Positions 24,908 through 35,600 of a stretch of DNA of 64,000 bases are shown here, one piece after another. The notes under the pieces are model-generated. The model saw only the letters and a list, made by a program, of their open reading frames with translations. It was not told the origin of the DNA and did not search any database. The stretch is from Anaeramoeba ignava (taxonomy: Eukaryota; Metamonada; Anaeramoebidae). The position numbers and the translations under genes were made by a program. The stretch lies in contig JAPDFW010000066.1 in NCBI GenBank assembly GCA_028826165.1, forward strand, positions 224,001 through 288,000, given 5' to 3'. Position 1 is the first letter of the stretch. The number at the start of each line of letters is the position of its first letter.

Positions 24908-27322
24908 TTATTTATCTGTTTTAATATAAAAAAGAATATAAGCGTTTGGATCAACAATTTCTTTTTCTGAAACTTCTGAAATTGAAGTATCATCTATATG
25001 AACCCAATTACCAGTCCATTTTAAAGCAGAACAAGTATAATGTCCTTCAATCGGTGATTGACCAATATGATAAATAACAGAAACCAAATTATAAATGTGT
25101 TCTTTTTTTCCTTTTTTATGTAATTCAGAACTTATTATTTTTTTTGGAATAGTTAATTTTGTTGGAAAATTAATTGCTTTATGAACTTTAAATGCTCCAG
25201 TTTTTTCTGAAAATCTAAATCTTTTTAAATGGAGAATAAGAATAACTGGTAATTGATGAATTTTTGTTTTTTTTTGGGCTCCAATCTAATTTTGATTTTG
25301 ATTTTGATTTTGATTTTAATTTTGATTTTGATTTTGATTTTGATTTTGATTTTGATTTTGAATTTGATTTTGATTTTGATTTTGATTTTGATTTTGATTT
25401 TGATTTTGAATTTGATTTTGATTTTGATTTTGAATTTAATTTTGAATTTGATTTTAATTTTTAATTTTGAATTTGATTTAAATTTTAAAAAAAACATTTT
25501 GTTTTGTTGTTTCATCAGTATAATCTCTTAAATTTTCTGGGTCAGAAAAATCAATTAAAGCATCCTCAATTGAAGAAATATGAAATCCATTAATATTAAT
25601 AGGTAAAATCATAAAAGGTTCAAAAGATATTAAAGGTTTCATTCCATTTGGTACAATTTTACTTTTTAAAGTTCCTCCAAAAATATCTCTAATAATGGTT
25701 TTTTTGGGGATGATCTATTAATTTTGATTTTTAATTTTAATTTGAATTTGAATTTGAATTTGAATTTGAATTTTAATTTGAATTTGAATTTGATATTGAT
25801 TTTTATTTTGATTTTGAATTTGAATTTTGAATTTAATATTGATTTTGATTTTGATTTTGATTTTGATTTTAATTTTAATTTAAATTTAATTTTGAATTTT
25901 AATTTTGATTTTGATTTTAATTTGATTTTGATTTTAATTTTGATTTTAATTTTAATTTTGATTTTGATTTTGATTTTGATTTTGATTTTGATTTAATTTT
26001 AATTTTGATTTTGATTTTGATTTTGAATTTTAATTTTGATTTTGATTTTGATTTTGATTTTGATTTTGAATTTGATTTTGATTTTGATTTTGATTTTGAT
26101 TTTGATTTTAATTTTAATTTTGATTTTGATTTTAATTTTGATTTTAATTTTAATTTTGATTTTGAATTTAATTTTGATTTTGATTTTGATTTTGATTTTG
26201 ATTTTGATTTTGATTTTAAATTTAAATTTTGAATTTGATTTTGATTTTGGTTTTGAATTTGAATTTTGATTTTAAATTTTAATTTTAATTTTATTTTCTT
26301 TTACTCGTTGAACTAAGATTTGTGTATTCTTGACTTTTTTTTTTGTGTGTGTGTGTGTATGTATTAATAAATAAAATTCAAAGAATCAATATATATATAT
26401 ATATATATTTTTTTCATTATACAATCTTGTAAAGCTTTCTCAATTTCAAACATTTTCCCAGAATTATTAAGACCTAAAATAACGGCAATTTCTTCATGAA
26501 CAGAATCAAGTAAAAAATTTAAAAATTCTTGTGCGTCTTCTTGAACACTCTTCAAATAATTAGGACCATCTGGTTTAAATCTTCCAATTACATCAAATAA
26601 TTTTTCATAAAAAAAAGAAGTTGATTTTGAATCAAAATCAAATCCTAAACGTGAAAATCCTTTTGTTTTGATATCAATATCAACAGAAATATTTTTAATA
26701 AATCCAGCTCTATATTAATATTATTATTATTATTGTTGTTATTTTTTGAAAAAATGAATATTTTCTTCATCTTTTAATTCCATTGATAATTTTTCAGTTT
26801 ACAATGATTGAAGAATTAAACAATTTGAATAATCTTCAAAATTTGCTTTTCGGATTTTATCCAAAAAGAAAATAAATGGTGGACATGCTAATAAACCCTG
26901 CATAACGTATTTAAATTAAAATAGAATTAAGCAAATCAAAGAAAAAAATTTTTTTATCTTTCTTTCTTTTTTTTTTTTGTTAAAAAATGAATAAAATAAA
27001 TTAAAAGGATATTGAATTAACAAAACAACTATTTCCTCTATTCTCCATTCCTCTAATTTGAATTCCAATTGGTTCATTTTGAATTGTAATTTGGGGAAGA
27101 ATATCTTAATTTGAAAAAAAAAAATCAAATAATAAAAAAGTAAAAGTTTTGTTTTATTTTAAAATAGTTTTTACTTTGAATTTTTCTTTGAATTCTTCTT
27201 TCTTCTTTTTCTTTTATTTTTTTTTCTCTTTGTAAAATTTTATCAATTGGTAAAATAATTTTTGATATTTTCAATTTATTTTGAATTTCTTCTTTTGTAA
27301 ATTCACCAAATCTTAAATCCAT
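24908..27322 (-). CDS. Ubiquitin-specific protease, USP10/Ubp3-like
   Basis: Seen: seven exons, 27175-27322, 27013-27104, 26803-26906, 26423-26709, 26305-26333, 25496-25714 and 24908-25285. They sum to 419 codons with matching phases. The Cys box GMENRGNSCFVNS is split from VMQGLLACPPF by intron 2. Then come VQEDAQEFLNFLLDSVHEE, IIRDIFGGTLKS, LPVILILHLKRF, the His box EGHYTC and a final AYILFY. Known: USP cysteine proteases remove ubiquitin from proteins; the DIFGG segment and short catalytic-core form resemble USP10/Ubp3. Catalytic Cys and His are present. There is no N-terminal regulatory region like that of USP10. Intron 2 begins ATATCCTTTT and ends AC, a minor-spliceosome type. Introns 5 and 6 are (AAAATC)n repeats. 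Exon 5 is only 29 nt. Divergent with the gene starting at 27434. Confidence 0.85.
25286..25495 (-). repeat. USP intron 6, (AAAATC)n
   Basis: On the top strand a run of GATTTT hexamers with a few GAATTT variants, between donor AATGTTTTTT and acceptor AAAATTAG. Open in both strands, so it creates repeat-only reading frames that are not genes. Confidence 0.75.
25715..26304 (-). repeat. USP intron 5, (AAAATC)n and relatives
   Basis: About 590 bp of GATTTT, AATTTT and GAATTT hexamers between the 29-nt mini-exon 5 and exon 6. The donor is GTAAAAGAAA and the acceptor AATTAATAG. No gene. Confidence 0.75.
26907..27012 (-). other. U12-type AT-AC intron of the USP gene
   Basis: On the coding strand the 106-nt intron starts ATATCCTTTTAA, a full match to the U12 5' splice site ATATCCTTT, and ends AAATAC. 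A branch-site-like TTGCTTAAT lies about 20 nt before the end (consensus TTCCTTAAC). Splicing there gives CFVNS joined to VMQGLLACPPF, the expected USP continuation. No GT-AG choice keeps the frame. Confidence 0.85.
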
Positions 27323-27433
27323 TTTATTAAAAAATGAAAAATGAAAAATGAAAAATGAAAAATGAAAAAAAATGAAAATAAAAATTTTTGAAAATCATTT
27401 TTCTTTTCTTTTTTTAATTTCTTTTCCAATAAA
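27323..27433. promoter_or_regulatory. Bidirectional promoter of USP and SF3B3-like genes
   Basis: Only 111 bp separate the two start codons. The USP side has five tandem TGAAAAA/TGAAAAAA units (27336-27378). The other side has ATCATTTTTCTTTTC (27396-27412). Both match the CATTTTT tract found before most starts in this window. Confidence 0.55.
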
Positions 27434-30400
27434 ATGGAAAAAATTCATTCAAAAGTTTTATTATCAAAAACTTTAATTCAAAACTTTTCAATTCAAAAAA
27501 CTTTTTTATTCAATTCAAACAATGAAGAAAATTCTTTTGATTTAATAATTTCTAAAAATAATTCAATTGAATTAATTAATATTGATTTAAATGGGAAAAT
27601 GAAAATTATTTGCCAACAAAATATCTTTGGGATGATAAATAATATTGAGTTAATTTCAATAAAAAATGAATCAACAAATGAAAAAGAATCTTTTCTTGTT
27701 ATTCTTTCTGAAGAATTTGATGTTTCATTAATTGGATTTTCTTATAAATATCAAAAATTTTTCACTTTAAATTCAATCAATCTTAAATCAATTTTTCCAA
27801 AAAGAAGAAAACACCATTTCTACTCCTGCTTATCTTTCAATAGATTCAAAACAAAGATTTATTGCTGTTGGAAGTCTAGAAAACCAAATTTCTATTGTTT
27901 CGCTTGAAGTTTTTGATCTTGAACAGTTTCATCACAAAAACCAAAATGAAAATTATCTTTATTTGAAAAAAATGGGTTCAAATCATTTCTTTTCATTATC
28001 GCATCACTCAAATTATGATAAGAATAATTCCGATAATTCTATTCTTTGGGATTTGAAATTTATTCCAAATTTAAATGGCTCATTAAATTCCATTTTAGTT
28101 GCTATTATTCATGAAAATGAAAATCAAAATGAAAACAATATTCTATTTTTTCAAGTTAATTTACAAAATGATCCAAAATTGAAACTGTCATTTCAAATTA
28201 ATTTACAAAATGAAAAAAATCACGATAAATTAAGCAAAAAAATTCAATTCCCTTATTTAATCCATGTTTCTCCCAATTTACCTAATTTTTTGATTCTTTT
28301 CCAAAGAAATGGATTTGCAACAATAATTTTAATTCAAGAGCATCACACCGAGAAAAATAACAGCAATAACAATATCGAGAATGATATTGATACTTTTGAA
28401 ACTGAATATTCCCATTTTCAAAGAACAATCAAACTTTTTCCTAATGATGATCTCATTTCTGCAATTTGTTTTGATTACCTTGATCCAAATGTGTTTTTTT
28501 GTGTTAATCAAAATGGGGAATTACTTAAACTTATAACCCAGAATCAGAATGTCAAGCAAATTGAATCTTTTGACATCCAAGTTTGGAGTTTTGGAATAAT
28601 TTGCAAATCATCATCGTTAGTTCATCTACCCTCACAAATATTTGTTCTTTTTGGAAGTATGTGTGATGGATGTGTGATTAAAATTGAAGAAAATCGAGAA
28701 ACTGCAGAAAATCAGATTATTGAATTGGCTCAAATCAAAAATTTTTCACCTTTAATAAATTTGCAATACGGCAATCAAAATAATTTCATTTTCTCTTCAG
28801 GTTTGAAAGAAAATGGGAAAATATGTTTTGCAAAAAAAGGAATTCCTGTCAAATATATTTATCAATCACCAAAAGAAGCTCAAAATACTATTTTTGGAAT
28901 TCAAAATGTGTGGAGTTTTGATTCTGGAACAGAAAATCAAAATAAATTATTCTTCATCTCTTATATTGATTCTACTAAAATATTCCGAATCAATCCTAAT
29001 AATGGTGAATTTATTGAAATTACTAATGAAGAAAAAACAAAATTTGAAACAAAACAACCAACTTTATTCGTTTCCAAATTTAAAGATAATTTCATTCAAA
29101 TTTGCTCCAAAATCATTTTGTGGATTAAAAATGGTGTAGTTATAAATAAATGGGAAATCGAAAAAAACAACACCGACAACATCATTCTCGCAAAATCATT
29201 CAAAAGAAAAATTGTTATTGTGGCATCAAATGGCTTCCAAATTTTCTATTTAAAGATGGTTGAAAAAGAACAGAGAATCCAAATAATTTCTCAAATATTG
29301 CTAAAAGAAGAAGTGTCTTGCATTTCAATTCCACAAGAATATTTTCTGGATCGCAAAACTCGAAAATTATTCAACAATTTGTGCTTTCTTGGCACATATA
29401 AATCTTCTGTTATTGTATTAGATCTAGATAAGAAAATACCTGATCAAAAAGAAATCAAGTTGAGAGAAAATTTTGATTTAAATAGATTGTCCAACAAACA
29501 AAATCCCCATTGCGTTCCTCATTCAATTATATTTGCGTTATCAAAGAACGAAAACGAAGAAAGCGAAGTTAAAATTATTATTGGAATGAGAAATGGGTTT
29601 TTGGTCATATTCAATATTGAAAATGAAATTAATCTAAATTCATCTTTTTTCCGAAATGAACAAATTATAGAAATTGATGGGAATTATCCTGTTAATTTAT
29701 TATCATTTGCAGCTTATAATCAACAGGAAATATCTTCTTTAATGATTTCACATGATCAAGTTTGGAAATTCACAAATCACAAAAAATTTATTCCGATAAA
29801 TTTTAGTGGATTAATTCATGCCTCTCATTTATCAAGTGTGGAAAATGAAGACTGGTTTATTTTTATTACAAATTCACAAATTAACATTATCCAATTAGAA
29901 AGAGAAGAGGTTTATGAATTCCAAGATTTCTTGATTAGTGAAAAAATTGAGAAAATGATTTATTTAGACGAAATTCAAAAAGTGATTCTTGTATCCAATA
30001 ATATTGATTCAAAACAATCAAATTTAGAGATTTTTGATGCTTTGAAAAGAAAGGTTTACACACAATTTGAGCTTCCAAAAAAGTATCAAGTATCAAATAT
30101 TTGCAAATGGAGCTATCAGAACAAAAGAATTACAATTTGTGTTGCAATGAATAAAATCAATCAAATTCAAATAAGAGGATGCTTGTTATTTTTTATGATC
30201 AAAAAATCAAAACCCAAAAAAAGAGTAGAAGATTCTGAGCAATATTCCCAAATTTTCTCAAATCAAAATGAAGAAAAATATACTTTGACTAAACTTGATG
30301 AAAGTATAACAGAAAATGGATTTATTCAATGTGTTTGCGAATATTCAAAAGAATGTAGTTTTATTTTCAATCGGAAAAAAATTGAAAATTGCTAAATTAG

Positions 30401-31254
30401 ATTCTGGAAAGAAAAGTATTAAAACGATTGGATATTTAAACATGAAATCAGAAATTACATCAATTAATTCAAATTCAAATTCAAATTTAAATTCAAATTC
30501 AAATTCAAACTCAAATTTAATTGCAGTTTCACAAAAAACAGAAAGTATTTCTTTGATCAAATGGAATCAAACAACAAATCAATTTATTGTCATTGCACAT
30601 GATTATTTTCCAAGAATGATTCAAAATTGTATTTTTGTTGATGATATTAATTTATTTGCAATGGATTTTTGGGGAAATTTCTTTCTATTTTCAATTACAG
30701 ATTCAAAAAACAATGAAATTCAAAAATTTTCAAACATTTCCAAATCAGACATCAATCAACAATTAAACATTGTTGAAAATTGTGTAATTAATTCAAGACA
30801 ACTAAGATCTAATTTAGTCAAAAATGAAACAATTGATTTTAAAGGAGAAAAAATCATTTCTTTATATTCTTCATCAACAACAGGAAATTTAATTTGTTTT
30901 GAAATTGTTTCACTTTCTTCTTATCAAATAAATATTCTTCGCTTTCTTCATGGTATTCTTTCTTTAAATCATTTTACAAAACCTTTATTAGGAAATGATT
31001 ATGAATCTTTTAGTTCGAAAAATTATAAAAGAAAAAATATTTTTGATTCAGATTTTTTATTCCAATTTTTTGAAATTCCAAATTTTGAAAAAAAGAAGAT
31101 TTGTTTAAAATTAAAAGAGAAAATTACAAAAAAGCAAAGATTTAAAATTAATCAAGAAGAAAAAACGGAAGAAATTTTTGAGAACAATTTAATTTTAAAT
31201 AAATTAATTAAATTAATTGAAGAAATCAATCAAATGATGAAAGAAATTAAATAA
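27434..31254 (+). CDS. SF3B3/DDB1/CPSF1-family beta-propeller protein (two frame breaks)
   Basis: Seen: three consecutive frames, 27434-27907, about 27815-30395 and about 30385-31254, forming one protein of some 1,260 aa. The N-terminus fits the MMS1_N/first-propeller pattern (KMKIICQQNIFGMIN, then YLSIDSKQRFIAVGSLENQ). The middle has repeated propeller strands. The C-terminus fits the CPSF_A domain (FSIGKKLKIAKLD, VIAHDYFPRMIQNC, then LLGNDYESFSS and IFDSDFLFQFFEIP). Known: SF3B3 is a U2 snRNP/SF3b subunit; DDB1 is a CUL4 adaptor; CPSF1 acts in 3' processing. Length and the final motif favour SF3B3. Odd: frame breaks near 27815 (by an A run) and between 30340 and 30390; no GT-AG intron explains either. 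A Ser/Asn repeat sits near 30470. Confidence 0.65.
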
Positions 31255-32500
31255 AAAAACAATAACAAAACCAATATTTTATTCCACTTTTTTTATTAAA
31301 TTGAATAAAGAAATATTATTTAAATTGAATAAATAAATATTATTTAAATTTAATAAATAAATATTATTTAAATTATTAAAATATTTTATTCCACTTTTTT
31401 TTATTAAATTTAATAAAGAAATATTATTTAAATTTAATAAATAAATATTATTTAAATTTAATAAATAATTATTATTTAAATTTAATAAATAAATATTATT
31501 TAAATTTAATAAATAAATATTATTTAAATTATTAAAATATTTTATTCCACTTTTTATTAAATTTAATAAATAAATATTATTTAAATTTAATAAAGAAATA
31601 TTTAAATTTAATAAATAAATATTATTTAAATTGAATAAATAAATATTATTTAAATTTAATAAATAAATATTATTTAAATTTAATAAATAAATATTATTTA
31701 AATTATTAAAATATTTTATTTAAATTTAATAAATAAATATTATTTAAATTTAATAAATAAATATTATTTAAATTTAATAAAGAATTATTATTTAAATTTA
31801 ATAAATAAATATTATTTAAATTATTAAAATATTTTATTTAAATTTAATAAATAAATATTATTTAAATTATTGAAATATTTTATTCCACTTTTTATTAAAT
31901 TTAATAAATAAATATTATTTAAATTTAATAAAGAATTATTATTTTAAATTATTAAAATATTTTATTTAAATTTAATAAATAATTATTATTTAAATTTAAT
32001 AAATAAATATTATTTAAATTGAATAAATAAATATTATTTAAATTTAATAAATAAATATTATTTAAATTGAATAAATAAATATTATTTAAATTTAATAAAT
32101 AAATATTATTTAAATTATTAAAATATTTTATTCCACTTTTTTTTATTAAATTTAATAAAGAAATATTATTTAAATTTAATAAAGAAATATTATTTAAATT
32201 TAATAAATAAATATTATTTAAATTTAATAAATAAATATTATTTAAATTTAATAAATAAATATTATTTAAATTTAATAAATAAATATTATTTAAATTGAAT
32301 AAATAAATATTATTTAAATTTAATAAATAAATATTATTTAAATTATTAAAATATTTTATTCCACTTTTTTTTATTAAATTGAATAAATAAATATTATTTA
32401 AATTTAATAAAGAATTATTATTTAAATTATTAAAATATTTTATTCCACTTTTTTTTATTAAATTGGATAAAGAATTGAAAAAAAAATAAGAAATGATGAA
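31255..32500. repeat. 24-bp tandem repeats with ATTCCACTTTTT islands
   Basis: Convergent spacer after the SF3B3-like gene and RPB1. Its basic unit is 24 bp, AAATTTAATAAATAAATATT plus ATTT. It is interrupted at intervals by AATATTTTATTCCACTTTTT, the reverse complement of the GTGGAAT core at 21.4-24.9 kb. Repeat-only frames are open but not gene-like. Confidence 0.85.
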
Positions 32501-32631
32501 TTTATTGACTGAAATGACAAGATGAAGAAAAATCAAAAGAAAATCAATAGAAAAGAATATCAAAAGAAAAAAAATAGAAAAGAAAAGGAAATAATAATTG
32601 GATAAAAAAGAAAGAAAGAAATTTAACCATT

Positions 32632-35600
32632 TCAATTTTCATCAGAAGTATCTCGTGGAGAAGTAGGAGAATAAGTTCTTGGTGATGAAGGAGAATATAC
32701 TCTTGGAGAAGTAGGTGAATAAGTTCTAGGTGATGTTGGTGAATAAGTTCTTGGGGATGTTGGTGAATAAGTTCTAGGTGAAGATGGAGAATAAGTTCTA
32801 GGTGATGAAGGTGAATATACTCTTGGTGAAGAAGGTGAATAAGTTCTTGGTGATGAAGGTGAATATGTTCTTGGTGAAGAAGGTGAATAAGTTCTAGGTG
32901 AAGATGGAGAATAAGTTCTTGGTGAAGATGGAGAATATGTTCTGGTGATGAAGGTGAATAAGTTCTTGGTGAAGAAGGTGAATAAGTTCTTGGTGATGAA
33001 GGTGAATATGTTCTTGGTGATGAAGGAGAATAAGTTCTAGGTGATGAAGGTGAATATGTTCTGGGTGAAGATGGAGAATAAGTTCTTGGTGAAGAAGGTG
33101 AATAAGTTCTAGGTGAAGATGGAGAATATGTTCTTGGTGATGAAGGAGAATAAGTTCTAGGTGAAGAAGGTGAATAAGTTCTAGGTGAAGATGGAGAATA
33201 TGTTCTTGGTGAAGTAGGTGAATATGTTCTAGGTGATGTTGGTGAATAGCTTCTTGGTGATGTTGGTGAATAGCTTCTTGGTGATGAAATAGAAAGCATA
33301 TTGTCATCGACTGGTGAATAAAACGGAGATTCAAGAGGAGAGGTTTGTCCCATTGAATTTGGAGAAAAAACAGGACTAAATTCACCTTTTGAATGTGGGG
33401 AATAAGCAAAAGCTGAATCAAGAGGAGTTCCAATTGAATGGAGAGGAGAATGAGTAGGGGTTCTATCGTCGGAAATCTCTCCCATAACATCAGTTTGTGT
33501 GTAATCAACCATAGGAATAACATAAGCATTTCGGACAAGGTTTTCATCAAGAAGAAGATCGAAAATACCTGTTCCAAGTGGAGCGAGTTTTCCGAGAAGA
33601 ATATTCTCAGAGATGCCGTGAAGAGGGTCAGTCTCTGAGAAGGCTGCAGCCTCAATAAGAATATCGGAGGTCTCTTCAAAGGAGGCCTTCATGAGAGGAC
33701 CAGCATTTCCGCGGTTGATTCCATGGCGGGTGATAGCGGTGAGCTTTCCACGAACAGTCATTACATCGGCAAGAGTGCAGAGATGTCTGTAATTGACATA
33801 TGATCCATCAAACGAAATAACTTTGTCGAGTTCGTGGAGAACAGCATTGCGCGCTGCTTCAATCCCAAGAGAATTTGCAGTCTCGACAATCTCATTGGAC
33901 ATGGTGAATCGTGCGTCGACAAGAGGATGTGCAATGACTTGAAGAAGATTAACACCTTCTGTATGAAGAATCCAAACCGGTCGATTTTCATAAAGTCCGG
34001 TTTGTGGATTGTATACTGAGCGTTTAGTATCCTCCATTGTGACTTTCTTGATACCTTCTACGCCCTTAAGCACCATATTAGTGAGAAGATAATGCTCTAA
34101 TGTTCGCAAAGTGAGAAGATCTCCAGAATCTTCTGAATCGCTTTCCATTTGTTGTTCGCTTTGAGAAATACGTTGCCGAATACGCAAGAAAGGTTTCTCG
34201 GCAAGTGTGTCAGAATGAATGCAGACAAAACCGGGATATTCGTGTTGGATTTTGTCCGAAATGTCTTTCATCTCGATTTTTTTATCAGCGATAGCCTTCT
34301 TATCAAATTCGAAACGCAGAACCCATGGAGAAACATCATCGCTTGGGATCTCCTCGGTAACATAATATCTTCTCACAAAATCACGCTCCTCTTCTACTAC
34401 AGAGTTGAGTGGGTCTGGATCGTAATAAACCTCGGTTCTTGCCGTGATTTGGCGAAGAGTCATTGTCTCGATATCAATTCGAACTCGATTTGCATTGTCT
34501 CGATCATATGCTCCATCCATGAAAACATTCAATGAAGGTGTTCGTGTTTTCTGGGCTACGTTGATGATCTCTCTCAAACGCGGCACTCCCAGTGTTACAT
34601 TCTTTGCTGAAATTCCTGCGTGATGAAATGTATCCATCATCCCGATTCCGTTTGCCAATGAAAATGTGAGATTATCGGATACAGTCAAGTCATATACGTA
34701 TTTTTGACTTGGTTCAACTTCTTTAATACTGATGATTTTGTCGAAAATCACATCACTTTCAAGCGCCATTTTAAGGATTTCTTTTTCTTCCATTTTATCT
34801 TTTTGATCTTTTTCTTTCGAACAAATACTTGTGTATACTCTTCTTAATTCCTCTACTGAAATATCTCCTCGAAGATGCTCGGTGTTATTCCCACTGATTA
34901 TCTCTTCCTCATCATTCTTTTTTTCCTTTGAAAAAATCTCCATTTCATAATCCAAAGAAAATTCATTCCAAATATTCATGTTTTTTCTGATTTGCTTTAA
35001 ATATCGATAGCCATTTCCACCGCAGATATTGATTTGATATTTTTTGTTTGTTTCCTTTTTTTTGCAGAATATTCCAAATCTATTCAATAAGTTAATATGT
35101 AAATTTTGCATCTTTTCATCAGGAAATACAAGTTTTATTGATGAATTTTTTTGGTTAATAGAAGAATCACCAAAAGCGAATTGAGCCTCAATCATTCCTT
35201 GAATAAACTTTGTATTTGCAAGAACTGCCCATGCAGGAATTTTCTTTGTTTTCTTTGTTTCCTTTGTTTTCTTTGTTTTCTTTGTTTTCTTTGTTTTCTT
35301 TGTTTTCTTTGTTTCCTTTGTTTTCTTTGTTTTCTTTGTTTTCTTTGTTTCCTTTGTTTTCTTTGTTTTCTTTGTTTTCTTTGTTTCCTTTGTTTTGCTT
35401 TCAAAAGCCTCATTTTCCGTTTGATTCAATCTTGATAAAAATTCAGCAACAAATTCAGATTGAATTCGAACACTTTCTCCTGATTCTTCCAAATTAATCT
35501 TTCTTATTCTGAGAGTTGGATTATTAGATAATTCCTCAACAAAAATTTGAAATGCATTATTTTCCAAAAAGGAATTCTTTTCAAGTGGCAATTTCATTTT

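Noticed and set aside
27000-27128. Frame running past the USP Cys box into Phe/Lys-rich sequence
   Set aside because: It is read-through into the AT-AC intron; the family continuation LLACPPF lies after that intron.
32544-32940. His/Leu/Gln/Ile-rich C-terminus of RPB1
   Set aside because: It is the CTD repeat read one base out of frame; the correct octads persist to an acidic tail and TGA at 32632.
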